From positions 62,001-126,000 of the forward strand of contig NZ_JDTZ01000005.1 of NCBI RefSeq assembly GCF_000771225.1: DNA of 64,000 nucleotides, written 5' to 3'. This document shows, piece after piece, positions 29,370 to 38,520 of the stretch (positions are counted from its first letter, which is position 1; every line of letters begins with the position of its first letter). The stretch comes from Bifidobacterium pseudolongum subsp. pseudolongum DSM 20099 (lineage in GTDB: Bacteria > Actinomycetota > Actinomycetes > Actinomycetales > Bifidobacteriaceae). Under the pieces are notes generated by a model that saw nothing but the letters and a program-made list of their open reading frames with translations, searched no databases and was not told where the DNA came from. The position numbers and the translations under genes were made by a program.

Positions 29370-29951
29370 TCAGCCGTCGGTGGCGTCTTGCGCCCCGTCG
29401 GCGAGGGGCGGGCCCATCGCGCATGCGCCGCCTTCGCGCGCCATCTCGAGCATCCGTTCATGCAGCCTGTGGCTGCGCGTGAAGGCTGCGCGCACCTGCT
29501 CTTCGGTAGGCGCCGGCGCGTCCGGCTCGCAGATCGACAGATAGGTCATGAATTCGGCAAGCAGCGCAGTGAAATCGCGCGTCCGTGTTTCGCCCATCTG
29601 CGTGAACACCCATTCGAGTCTGGCCACGAGCTTGTCGCCGTGTTCACGGAACGCGCGCCACCCCGCATCGGACAATGCGATGACGACGCTGCGGCGATCG
29701 TCAGGATCGGCGGTGCGCATAATCCAGCCCTTCCTGCCGAGGCCGGCAAGGATCGTGGAGATGCGGCCGGATGTGGCGCCCATCGCCTCGGCGAGCTGGG
29801 ATGGCGTGCGCGACCCTTGGAATGCGAGTTCGCGCAACACGAACATCTCGCCCTGCGCGCAGCGTTCGAATGAACGTGTCGCCTTCGAGCGTGACGCCCA
29901 CATCGCGAACATCACCTCATGCACCGCTTCCAGTCGGTAATCCATCATCAT
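29370..29951 (-). CDS. MarR-family regulator of the ABC exporter operon
   Basis: A 193-aa winged-helix protein (LRELAFQGSRTPSQLAEAMG, then SGRISTILAGLGRKGWIMRT and DPDDRRSVVIALSDAG, the MarR wing). It is the first gene of the marR-ABC-ABC operon and almost certainly represses it. A perfect 45-bp palindrome lies 18 bp upstream of the start. Ligands of such systems are usually toxic small molecules. Confidence 0.9.
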   Translation of the reverse strand: MMMDYRLEAVHEVMFAMWASRSKATRSFERCAQGEMFVLRELAFQGSRTPSQLAEAMGATSGRISTILAGLGRKGWIMRTADPDDRRSVVIALSDAGWRAFREHGDKLVARLEWVFTQMGETRTRDFTALLAEFMTYLSICEPDAPAPTEEQVRAAFTRSHRLHERMLEMAREGGACAMGPPLADGAQDATDG

Positions 29952-29968
29952 CCCCGTACATTGGAGTC

Positions 29969-30013
29969 AAATTTGTCTTGCACTGTAAACTACTTACAGT
30001 GCAAGACAAATTT
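29969..30013. promoter_or_regulatory. Perfect 20-5-20 palindrome, probable MarR operator
   Basis: The arms 29969-29988 (AAATTTGTCTTGCACTGTAA) and 29994-30013 are exact inverse complements around the loop ACTAC. It lies immediately upstream of marR. It is longer than needed for one MarR dimer and may bind two or also fold in RNA. Confidence 0.75.
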
Positions 30014-30025
30014 CCGGCAAGGAAC

Positions 30026-30172
30026 ATGGTCGTGCGTGGCTACCCCCTAGCCACGCACGACCATCACCATGCCTACACACGGTTGTACGCAGCTACCGAC
30101 TAGCCACATACAACCGTCATTGTGCCCGAACATGGCAGTAGGCAGCTACCCACTAGCCATATACAGCCGCAA
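30026..30172. repeat. Tandem array 3, three 53-bp hairpin units
   Basis: TACC cores at 30041, 30094 and 30147 are 53 bp apart. The first unit is a perfect 17-bp stem with a CCCCC loop (30026-30042 and 30048-30064). The other two are imperfect versions ending ...GCTACC-loop-TAGCCA. The array runs up to the stop codon of the amino-acid permease gene. Confidence 0.88.
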
Positions 30173-31693
30173 TCAGTGCAGCGCCTCGCGCAAACCGCGA
30201 CTACTGTAGCGGTCGTGCAGCAGGCAGTAGCCGCCGAACACGACGAGCCACACAAGGCCTGCAACCGCCGGGCCGCGCGTGTCCGGACCGATGAACAGCG
30301 TGCCATACACGAACACGAAAAACGCGATCGTGAGCGGATTGAGCACACGGTACGCCGGCATGAGGAAGCCGCCGGGCATGAACTGCGGCGAATTGCGGTA
30401 GCGGTAGTGCGCCACCATCGTGAGGATGTAGATGAAGATGAACACCGCGGACGCCGCCGAGGAGAACAGCACGAACGCGCCGGAGACGCCCGGCATCGCA
30501 GAAAGCGCCGGGGACAGCAGCACAAGCGCGCCTGAGACGATGATCGCGCGCGCCGGCACCTTCGTCTTCGACACGACGCCCAGCTTGCCCAACACTGGCG
30601 AGTGGGATTCCTCGCCGATCTGGAACAAATGGCGCCCCGCGGAATAGAGCAGCGAGTTGAGCGACGAGGCCGCCGCCGTAAGCACCACAAAGAACACGAC
30701 GGCCGCGGCCCAATGCAGGCCGGCGAACTCGAACACCATGATGAACGGCGACGAGAACTGGTTGCCGCCGCCATCCGACATGAAGTTGCGCCACGGCACA
30801 ATCGCCATGATCGCAAGCAGCGCGCCCACATAGAACACGAGTACACGCATGATGATGCCGTTGATCGCCTTCGGCAACACCTTGCGCGGGTTCTTCGTCT
30901 CGGAGACGGTCACACCCACGAACTCGATCATCGTGTACGAGAAAAAGACCATCTGGAAGCTCATGAGCAACTGCGTCCAGCCGTTCGGCGCGAGCGAGAA
31001 GCCGTCGAAGATATGCGACAGCGAGGCCTGCCCCGCCGGGTATACATGGTCGGAGCCGGGCAGTTTCGTGGCGCCGTATTTATAACCGGCCACCACCATG
31101 ATAATCGACGTGACGATGAGCGCGAGGATTAGAAAAATCTTGATCATCGAGAACCAGAACTCGGTCTCTCCGAACAGTTTCACCGCGATCAGGTTCACAC
31201 CCACGAGCGCCACAAGGAACAACAGTTCGATGAGCCACTGCCATGACTGCACATCGAATCCGAGCGTGCCGAAGAACGTCACGCAATACTGCCCCACCGC
31301 GGAAAGCTCGGTCATGCCGGTCAGGATCAGCACGAGCCAATACGTCCACAGCGCGAATTTGCCAGCGCCGTTGCCCAAGTACATGCGGATGAAATTGATG
31401 AACGTGTGCTGGCTGGGGTCGCGGTACATCAGCTCGCCGATCGCGCGCATCATGAGGAACATGAAGCCGCCCACCAGAATGTAGATCAGCACGATGTTCG
31501 GGCCGTCGAGCGCGATCGACTTGCCCGACCCCAGGAACAGGCCGGTGCCGATCGCGCCGCCGATCGCAATAAATTGCACGTGCCGGTTCGTCAGGCCGCG
31601 TTCCATCGCGTTGCTCTCGTCGAGCGTCTCAAGGGAGGCGTTCACTTCCGCCTCACGCGTTGGTGTAGAGGTGTGTGGTGTGTGTTCTGCCAT
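30173..31693 (-). CDS. Amino-acid permease (APC family, CycA-like)
   Basis: A 506-aa, 12-helix secondary transporter of the amino acid-polyamine-organocation superfamily. The start of the transport core, MERGLTNRHVQFIAIGGAIG with TGLFLGSGKS, is close to D-serine/D-alanine/glycine permeases. A hydrophilic N-terminus of about 30 residues precedes it. Single gene, with its own upstream region (31694-31779). Exact substrate not determinable from sequence. Confidence 0.9.
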   Translation of the reverse strand: MAEHTPHTSTPTREAEVNASLETLDESNAMERGLTNRHVQFIAIGGAIGTGLFLGSGKSIALDGPNIVLIYILVGGFMFLMMRAIGELMYRDPSQHTFINFIRMYLGNGAGKFALWTYWLVLILTGMTELSAVGQYCVTFFGTLGFDVQSWQWLIELLFLVALVGVNLIAVKLFGETEFWFSMIKIFLILALIVTSIIMVVAGYKYGATKLPGSDHVYPAGQASLSHIFDGFSLAPNGWTQLLMSFQMVFFSYTMIEFVGVTVSETKNPRKVLPKAINGIIMRVLVFYVGALLAIMAIVPWRNFMSDGGGNQFSSPFIMVFEFAGLHWAAAVVFFVVLTAAASSLNSLLYSAGRHLFQIGEESHSPVLGKLGVVSKTKVPARAIIVSGALVLLSPALSAMPGVSGAFVLFSSAASAVFIFIYILTMVAHYRYRNSPQFMPGGFLMPAYRVLNPLTIAFFVFVYGTLFIGPDTRGPAVAGLVWLVVFGGYCLLHDRYSSRGLREALH

Positions 31694-31779
31694 AATACGA
31701 CCGACTGTAACAGCCCACTATTGCGGCCCGTTTCACTATATGAGTATTTTCGTTCATATTGCCTAATGAGTAACCGCCG

Positions 31780-34644
31780 CTATTCCACCGCCTTGAGCGA
31801 GCCGACCGGGTCGATCCGGTCGAGCACCGGATTGACGAACAGCCGTACAAGGAACGCGAACGCGAGCGTCACGACGACGGTGATGGCGTAACTCCACCAC
31901 GCGATGTGCACTTCGAAATACAACCCCGGCATATTGAGCACACCGGTGAGCAGCCCCGCGACCCAACGCCCGAGCGGCAGGCCGACGATGACGCCCATCA
32001 CCGTGAGCACCATCATCTCGCGGTTCACATAATGGTGCACCTCGTTGTCGTAGAACCCGAGCACCTTGAGCGTGGCCATCTCGCGTATGCGTTCCGAGAC
32101 GTTCGTGTGCGCGAGCGTGAACAGCACCACAAGCGCGAGGCTGCCCGCGAGCAGCACGATCAGGCCCACGACCGCGCCCATCAGATTGAACTTGAAATGC
32201 TCGGCCTGGTAGGCGGTCGAGGCGGCGCTCAGCACAATCGCGTCGTCTTCGAGCTGGTCCACATATTTGATCTGTTCGTCACTGCCGCCCTTGAGCTTCG
32301 CGTAGACGGCGTTCCATGTGATCGCCGGATGCTCGCTCGCCGCCTCTCCGACCGGCGAGGCGGGGAAGAGCCGGTGGTAGAGGTCTTCGGAGATGAAGGT
32401 CTCCGCACCGATGAGGCTGCGCGTGACGGCCGCGACCTTGACATGGTGCGGTTGCGTGCCTTCGCCGCGCAGGTCCACCTCGTCGCCCGCCTGCACGCCG
32501 AGCGATTGCGCGGCGGACTGCGCGACGATGATGCCGCCATCGCCGAGCGTGACCGGCTGCGCACGGCCACCGCCGTGCACCCAGCCGAAGATCGAATTGC
32601 TCCGTGCCGGCTCCAGCCGGAACATCGTGTTGAGCTCGCCGAGCTGCGATTCCGGGATGATCGTCAGCTGCACCGACGTGCTGCTGCCTTCGCCGTTCGT
32701 GATCTCGCCGCTTTCGATGCGCGTCTCCATGATGGCGGTCGTCTTTCCGTCCTGCACGAGCTTGCTGTGCAGTTCGTCTTCGTCGCCGTCGGCGGTCATC
32801 GCGAACATGTCGTATTGATCCACGCCGCGGTACTGGTTCGGTCCGAGCGCCGCCACCGTGTCGTTGATCGCAAGGCCACACAAGATGATCGCGGCGCAGC
32901 CGGCCACACCGCTGACCGTCATGATGAGGCGCGATTTGAAGCGGAAGATGTTGCGCGCCGTCACTTTGTTGAGGAAGCTTATGCGCTTCCACACCGGGCG
33001 GATGCGTTCAAGCAGGATGCGCGAGCCCGCTTTCGGCGCCTTCGGCCGCATGAGCGTGGCCGGCATCTGCCGCATATCGCGGATCGACGCGAACAACGCC
33101 GCCCCGAGCACACCGACGACAAAGAGCAGGATGCCCAGAGACCCGTAGAGCCAGTCGTATTCCAGCGTGAGGTCGGGAATCGTGTACAGGCCGCGGATCA
33201 CCACGAGCAGGAACGCCGGAATCCCCAGGAATCCAATGAGCAACCCCAACCCACCGCCGATAAGGCACGCGAGCAGCGCGAACAGCGCATACCGCAGTGT
33301 GATCGTCACACGCCCGTACCCCAGCCCCAGATACGTGCCGATCAGCCCGCGGTCCTCTTCGACGAGGCGACTCATCGTCGTCAGGCTCATCATCACCGCC
33401 ACCACAAGAAACACAATCGGGAACGCGTTGCCAAGCGATTGGATCGAACTGATGTCTGATTTGAGCGAACTGAAGCCACTGAGCGCCGTGCGCGACTGCA
33501 CGTACCAGCGTGGCGCGATGTCATCGATCGTCTGCTGCTCGGCGGTGAAACGGCTATCAATCTCCTGTTTGTTCGTGTTGACCTGCTGCTGCGCCTCCTT
33601 GAGCTGCGCGTCGGCCTGCACCCATTGGCGTTGCGCGCTTGCGAGCGGTTCGGGCATCGCCATGCCCGTCGGCACTTGCGCGGCCTGCGCGTCGAGCGCC
33701 TTGAGCTGCTCGTCGAGTTGGCTGCGCTGTGCATCGAGCCGTGCCTGCGCAGTGTGGATTTCGGCGTACGCCTGTTCCTTCGCGCGCGTCAGTTCGTCCT
33801 GCGCACGCTTCTGCAACGCGTCACGCCGCGCCTCCTCACGCTTCGTCTGCACGTCGCGTTCAATGCGCGAGACCGTCGACGACACGAGCGAGTCGTAATC
33901 GTCGCTGAACGCGTCTTTGTTCTGCGTATCTGCGAGCCGCATGACGACCGCACCATACACGTCCCCGTCCGCGCCGAAGGTCTTTTCAAGCGAACCCGGC
34001 GCGACGTAGCACGTGTAGTCGTTCGCGACCGCCGAACGGAATGCGGACCCCGAATACCCTTCCGGATTCGACAGATCGGATGGGTCGGTCACGATGCCGA
34101 CGATCGTGAGCGCGTGCGTGCCGTCGCGCTCATCACCGCCGGACGCAGCGGTCACATCGATCGTGTCCCCGATACGGTGGTGCGTATCGTACGCGAACTG
34201 TTCGGTCACGGCGACCTCGCCAGGTGCGTCGGGAAGACGCCCCTCACGCACATACGGCACGTCGATTGCATCTTTCGCGCCGTCCGCGGGTTCGCGGAGC
34301 GTCGCGTTGAGACGATGGCCGCCCTCGCCATCGATCGTCACACGCTCGATATGCACACCGACGGCATCGTCGACGCCATCAACGCCACGCAACGCGTCGA
34401 CATCGTCATCGGTCAGACCCATCGTCGACACGACCTCCACATCGTGCAGCCCCTGCTGCTCGTAGAACCGGTTCGCGGCGAGGAACGTGTCGCGGCAGCC
34501 CGCGTAGATGCCGGTGAGCACGGCCACGCCGAGCATCGAGATGATCATGATCGACAGGAACGGCTTCCACGCGCGCAGCCACGACCTCCACGTGTCCAGC
34601 AGGAACGCCGAACCCAGCGCCTTGTGCCTTGTCATGTCAGCCAC
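31780..34644 (-). CDS. FtsX-type ABC transporter permease
   Basis: A 954-aa membrane protein with two FtsX-like permease domains. It has an N-terminal membrane segment (about 28-48), a large extracellular domain with a long coiled coil (about 260-385, rich in Gln/Ala/Glu), three membrane segments (about 405-520), a second extracellular domain, and three C-terminal segments. It starts 1 bp after the ATPase stop codon region, so the two form one operon. Such systems act as mechanotransmitters or extract lipids, lipoproteins or peptides from the membrane rather than import solutes. Confidence 0.9.
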   Translation of the reverse strand: MADMTRHKALGSAFLLDTWRSWLRAWKPFLSIMIISMLGVAVLTGIYAGCRDTFLAANRFYEQQGLHDVEVVSTMGLTDDDVDALRGVDGVDDAVGVHIERVTIDGEGGHRLNATLREPADGAKDAIDVPYVREGRLPDAPGEVAVTEQFAYDTHHRIGDTIDVTAASGGDERDGTHALTIVGIVTDPSDLSNPEGYSGSAFRSAVANDYTCYVAPGSLEKTFGADGDVYGAVVMRLADTQNKDAFSDDYDSLVSSTVSRIERDVQTKREEARRDALQKRAQDELTRAKEQAYAEIHTAQARLDAQRSQLDEQLKALDAQAAQVPTGMAMPEPLASAQRQWVQADAQLKEAQQQVNTNKQEIDSRFTAEQQTIDDIAPRWYVQSRTALSGFSSLKSDISSIQSLGNAFPIVFLVVAVMMSLTTMSRLVEEDRGLIGTYLGLGYGRVTITLRYALFALLACLIGGGLGLLIGFLGIPAFLLVVIRGLYTIPDLTLEYDWLYGSLGILLFVVGVLGAALFASIRDMRQMPATLMRPKAPKAGSRILLERIRPVWKRISFLNKVTARNIFRFKSRLIMTVSGVAGCAAIILCGLAINDTVAALGPNQYRGVDQYDMFAMTADGDEDELHSKLVQDGKTTAIMETRIESGEITNGEGSSTSVQLTIIPESQLGELNTMFRLEPARSNSIFGWVHGGGRAQPVTLGDGGIIVAQSAAQSLGVQAGDEVDLRGEGTQPHHVKVAAVTRSLIGAETFISEDLYHRLFPASPVGEAASEHPAITWNAVYAKLKGGSDEQIKYVDQLEDDAIVLSAASTAYQAEHFKFNLMGAVVGLIVLLAGSLALVVLFTLAHTNVSERIREMATLKVLGFYDNEVHHYVNREMMVLTVMGVIVGLPLGRWVAGLLTGVLNMPGLYFEVHIAWWSYAITVVVTLAFAFLVRLFVNPVLDRIDPVGSLKAVE

Positions 34645-34645
34645 C

Positions 34646-35347
34646 TCACCATTCGATGTCGCTGATCGGCGTCGGGTGCTCGTTGATCTCCTGGCTGATG
34701 ACCTTGCCGGAACGGAAGCGGATGATCTTGTGCGCCATCGGCGCGAGCGCGGAGTTGTGCGTGATGATCAGCACGGTCATGTGCTCGTCGTGGCAGATGT
34801 CCTGCAGCAGCTGCAGCACCTCCTTGCCCGTCTCGTAGTCGAGCGCGCCGGTCGGCTCGTCGCACAGCAGCAGTTTCGGTTTCTTCGCCACCGCGCGCGC
34901 GATTGAGACGCGCTGCTGCTCGCCGCCGGACAGCTGCGCGGGGAAATTGTCGAGCCGGTCTCCCAAGCCCACTTTGTCGAGCGTCTGCTCGGGGTCGAAA
35001 TGGTCCGCGCAGATCTGCGACGCGAGTTCGACGTTCTCGAGCGCCGTGAGATTGGGGATCAGGTTGTAGAACTGGAACACGAAGCCGATGTCGTTGCGGC
35101 GGTACGTGATCAGGTCGTGGTGGTTGAGATCGGTGATGTCGCGGCCGCCCACCACCACGGTGCCGCTCGTCGCGGTGTCCATGCCGCCCAAAATATTGAG
35201 CGCCGTCGTCTTACCCGCGCCGGACTGCCCGAGGATCACGCTCAGTTCGCCTTCGTCGGCAGTGAAACTCGCGCCGTCGAGCGCGCGGATCACGGAATCC
35301 CCCGCCGGATATTCCTTGACCACGTCATTGAATTCGATGTATGCCAT
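34646..35347 (-). CDS. ABC transporter ATPase, MacB/LolD type
   Basis: A 233-aa ATPase with [24 protein letters not shown] and [11 protein letters not shown], the LolD/MacB/FtsE signature. It energises the FtsX-type permease directly downstream. Its start at 35347 follows AAAGGAG. Confidence 0.93.
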   Translation of the reverse strand: MAYIEFNDVVKEYPAGDSVIRALDGASFTADEGELSVILGQSGAGKTTALNILGGMDTATSGTVVVGGRDITDLNHHDLITYRRNDIGFVFQFYNLIPNLTALENVELASQICADHFDPEQTLDKVGLGDRLDNFPAQLSGGEQQRVSIARAVAKKPKLLLCDEPTGALDYETGKEVLQLLQDICHDEHMTVLIITHNSALAPMAHKIIRFRSGKVISQEINEHPTPISDIEW

Positions 35348-35459
35348 CGTGCGCTCCTTTCGCCCCGCTGCACAACCCAGTATCGTCGAGTTTTGGCGGC
35401 GAAACGCCGATTTTTCGGCAATACCCCACCGTCAGGATGCGCGGACGCGCCTGCCGCAC

Positions 35460-35504
35460 GCCGCACAAATCGCAAATACCAGCCGTATTTGCGATTTGTG
35501 CGGC
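35460..35504. repeat. Perfect 20-5-20 palindrome
   Basis: The arms 35460-35479 and 35485-35504 (GCCGCACAAATCGCAAATAC and its complement) flank CAGCC. It lies between an amino-acid permease gene and the ABC operon on the same strand. No T run follows on either strand, so it is an atypical terminator. It has the same 45-bp geometry as the element at 29969. Confidence 0.8.
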
Positions 35505-35546
35505 GCAGAATGACGAAAACAGCGAATACAAGCAGCGGCGGCGCAC

Positions 35547-36995
35547 TCAGCGCCGGGGCCGCTGCGTGAGCGCGTAGGCGGCGAACAGCACAGCGAGCCA
35601 AACCACGCCGGCGATGAGCGCGATGCGGTAGCTCGGCGAGAAGCACATGAGCACCGCCACAAGCGCGAGGAACGCGATGATCACATACGGCATCCAACGC
35701 CAGCCGGGCAGCTTGAACTGGATCTTCGCGAGCGCCTCGTCACCGCGCAATCCGCGCAGTTCGCCCGGCCCGTCGCCCGCCGCCACACGCTTGCGGAACA
35801 GCATTTCGGTGATCATGATCATCGTCCAGTTGATGATCGCGGCGATCGTGGCGATCGACATCAGGTAGTTGAACGCGAACTGCGGCCACAGGAACACAAC
35901 AACCACCGCGACCACGGTGACGGCGGCGCTCGTCAGCACGGCGGCCACCGGCACGCCGCGCTTGTTCACGCGGCCCAAGTACGCCGGCGCGTTGCCCTGG
36001 CGCGCGAGCGAGAACAGCATGCGCGAGTTCGAATACAGCGCGGAATTGTAGACGCTCATGACCGCTGTGAGGCACACGAAATTGAGGATGCCGGCGGCCA
36101 CCGGCACGCCGACCGAGTCGAAGATCTGCACGAAGGGGCTCATCGTGCCGTCGATACGGTCCCACGGAACCACGGCCATGATGATGCCGAGCGCGGCCAC
36201 GTAGAACACGAGGATGCGCCAGATGATGCCGTTCGTGGCCTTCGGGATCGTCCTGCGCGGGTCTTCCACTTCGCCCGCCGTGACGCCGATGAGTTCGGTG
36301 CCGCCGAAGCTGAACATGACGACGACGAGCGCCATCAGCAGGCCGGCCCAGTGCCCGTCGCCCGCGCGCGTGAGTGCGCCATGCGGGAAGAAGCCGCCGT
36401 CCACCGTGAACCAGTTCGCGAACGATGCGCGCACACCGGAGTCGGTGGGCAGATTGGCGATGATCACCCATAGACCGCCGGCGATCATCGCGATCACCGC
36501 CACGATCTTGATCAGCGCGAACCAAAACTCGAACTCGCCGAATTCACTGACGCCGAACAGGTTGAGCACGGTGATCAGCACGAGGAAGAACGCCGCGGAG
36601 GCCCACTGCGGAATGTTCGGGAACCAGTAGTTCACGAACGAGCCGACAACCGCCAGTTCGACCATCGAGACGAGCACATAGTTGAACCAGTAGTTCCACC
36701 CCGAGATGAACCCGGCGCGCTTCGACCAGTAGCGCGACGCGTAGTAGCTGAACGCACCCGCCTTGGGGTCCTCGACGCTCATTTCGCTCAGCGCGCGCAC
36801 AATCATGAAGATCGCGGCGCCGCCGATGAGATATGCCAACAAAATCGACGGTCCGGCGAGCGCAATCGATTCGCTCGAGCCGTAGAACAGGCCCGTGCCG
36901 ATCGCGCCACCGAGCGCGATGAGCTGGATATGCCTGTTTTTCAATGATTTGCGCAGCTGTTGTGGCTGCTCACTCACTTCGGGTGTGGAGGCCAT
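35547..36995 (-). CDS. Amino-acid permease (APC family)
   Basis: A 482-aa, 12-helix permease. The conserved N-terminal block is LKNRHIQLIALGGAIGTGLF, followed by YGSSESIALAGPSI. The start at 36995 follows AAAGGA; the 12 codons upstream are dispensable. It resembles GABA/aromatic/lysine-type permeases of the APC superfamily and is distinct from the paralogue at 30173. Substrate not assignable. Confidence 0.9.
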   Translation of the reverse strand: MASTPEVSEQPQQLRKSLKNRHIQLIALGGAIGTGLFYGSSESIALAGPSILLAYLIGGAAIFMIVRALSEMSVEDPKAGAFSYYASRYWSKRAGFISGWNYWFNYVLVSMVELAVVGSFVNYWFPNIPQWASAAFFLVLITVLNLFGVSEFGEFEFWFALIKIVAVIAMIAGGLWVIIANLPTDSGVRASFANWFTVDGGFFPHGALTRAGDGHWAGLLMALVVVMFSFGGTELIGVTAGEVEDPRRTIPKATNGIIWRILVFYVAALGIIMAVVPWDRIDGTMSPFVQIFDSVGVPVAAGILNFVCLTAVMSVYNSALYSNSRMLFSLARQGNAPAYLGRVNKRGVPVAAVLTSAAVTVVAVVVVFLWPQFAFNYLMSIATIAAIINWTMIMITEMLFRKRVAAGDGPGELRGLRGDEALAKIQFKLPGWRWMPYVIIAFLALVAVLMCFSPSYRIALIAGVVWLAVLFAAYALTQRPRR

Positions 36996-37111
36996 GGTCG
37001 TCCTTTGGTATCGCGGCGCGCTCCGCGCCATGAAATATGCCGCCGCTTATTCTATGAACGCGTTGTTACGGTTAGGCGCGCAGCGGATTCGGCGGAAGGA
37101 CGGCCATGTTC

Positions 37112-38164
37112 TCACTCGCAGGCGATGCCGTCGCCATCGCGGTCGAGCTTCGAGCTGTAGCCCGGTTCGCCCTGATGGAGCGGGGCCTTGCCAGCGGCGC
37201 GCACGGCGGTACAGTTCTTGTAATACACGTTCGTGTCTTGCTGTGCGGGCTGCAGCGCAGGTTCTTGCGTGGGGGCTGGCTGCGGCGTCGGCACTTCCTG
37301 CGTGGGTTGCGGTTCGACCGTCTGCGCCGGCTGTTGCTCGGCCTGTACCGGAGTGATCACACCGCCGTCCGCGGGAATGGTTTGCGTTGGGCAGGTGGCG
37401 AGCACGTTCGCCATCGCATCGTGTTCGGCCTGCGTGACCCACAGGCGGTACTTCTGCTTGACGCCGATCTGCCGCGCCACATACTCGCAGCGGAACCCGG
37501 TGTTCGCGGGAAGCCATGTGGCCGCGTCGCCATCCGACTTGCGCTGGTTCGACGGGCCGTCCACCGCGAGCAGGTTGTATGGGTCGTTCGCCAGGTTCCG
37601 GCGTTCGTCTTCGGTGAGCTGCTGTGCGCCTTTCTGCCACGCGTCGGACAACGCCACCACATGGTCGATCTGCACGGCGGCGCTCGTGTCCTGACCGCGC
37701 ACGAAGTCGATGCGTGTGCCGGTATACGGATCCTGCAGCACACCGCTCGCCACCACACAGTCATGCGTGTTCGCCTTGTAGGTCTTGTCGGTCAGGTCGC
37801 GGTTGAGGATGTCGTTGCGGGTATCGCAGCCGTTGTGGTCCACGTCGGCCCATGCCGCGCCGAACTGGTCGCGGCTATACCCGGTCTTCGGCGCACGGCC
37901 CTTCACTGCAAGCGTGTCGAGCACGGTGAGCGCGTTGTCTTGCGCACCTTCCGGCGCCTGTCCGATCATATCCGCGGTGGATTGCTGTTCTTCCGCGGTT
38001 TGCGACGGCTCCGGCTCCGGCGTGGTGGTGGCCGAAGGCGAGCTCGTCGTTGAAGGCTGCGCGCTGGAGCTGGAGGTCGAATCGACCGGCGAGCAGCCAA
38101 AAACGGTGAGGAGCAAAGCGCCCGCGGACAGCGAAGCGGCAAGGGTGCGCCAAGTGGAGGCCAT
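37112..38164 (-). CDS. Secreted lipoprotein with GmrSD-type HNH nuclease and excalibur domain
   Basis: A 350-aa predicted lipoprotein: lipobox with Cys24 (LLTVFGC), then a Ser/Thr/Pro linker to about residue 65. A DUF1524/HNH nuclease domain follows (about 80-260) with IDHVVALSDAW and NLLAVDGPSNQRKSDGDAAT, the His and Asn of the family. A proline/glutamine linker (about 265-310) leads to a C-terminal excalibur calcium-binding domain ending DRDGDGIACE. It is probably a cell-surface DNase for nutrient or competitor DNA. Single gene, followed by a structured element upstream at 38303. Confidence 0.88.
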   Translation of the reverse strand: MASTWRTLAASLSAGALLLTVFGCSPVDSTSSSSAQPSTTSSPSATTTPEPEPSQTAEEQQSTADMIGQAPEGAQDNALTVLDTLAVKGRAPKTGYSRDQFGAAWADVDHNGCDTRNDILNRDLTDKTYKANTHDCVVASGVLQDPYTGTRIDFVRGQDTSAAVQIDHVVALSDAWQKGAQQLTEDERRNLANDPYNLLAVDGPSNQRKSDGDAATWLPANTGFRCEYVARQIGVKQKYRLWVTQAEHDAMANVLATCPTQTIPADGGVITPVQAEQQPAQTVEPQPTQEVPTPQPAPTQEPALQPAQQDTNVYYKNCTAVRAAGKAPLHQGEPGYSSKLDRDGDGIACE

Positions 38165-38302
38165 AGCTGGTTCTTCTCTTCTCTATGCAATATATGGAGC
38201 GAAAACAATCAATATGGTACGCCCGCCATGCCCATGCACGCGGGACGTCTCACATATGGTCACAAAACTTCCATATTGCGAACAGCCAAGGCATGAGTGA
38301 CC

Positions 38303-38434
38303 GTATCTCGCTTACGCGAGTGCCCTAATCGGCCTAAGGCCGAGTATAGGGCCTGCAATTTGTTGAAATCGCACGGTGTTCAGGGCGCCATACTTGCTGG
38401 TGGAAGGTTTTGGGCACCCGCGTAAGCGAGATAC
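38303..38434. repeat. 132-bp element with 23-bp inverted ends
   Basis: The ends 38303-38325 and 38412-38434 are inverse complements with one mismatch. Inside lies a nested hairpin (GCCCTA...TAGGGC around TCGGCCTAAGGCCGA). It could be a miniature inverted-repeat element or a structured RNA. I see no clear target-site duplication. With the terminator at 38454, it occupies the 356-bp gene-free stretch 38165-38520. Confidence 0.7.
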
Positions 38435-38453
38435 AGCACCCCCATGCCGAAAC

Positions 38454-38493
38454 AATGGTCCGCGGGCGATCATGCGACCGCCCGCGGACCATT
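38454..38493 (-). terminator. 15-bp stem terminator of the chimeric glycosidase locus
   Basis: AATGGTCCGCGGGCG and its complement flank about 10 nt (roughly 38454-38493), just downstream of the GH94 remnant on the minus strand. Confidence 0.8.
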
Positions 38494-38520
38494 GAGGAAA
38501 GAAAAGGAAAGAGATAAGAA

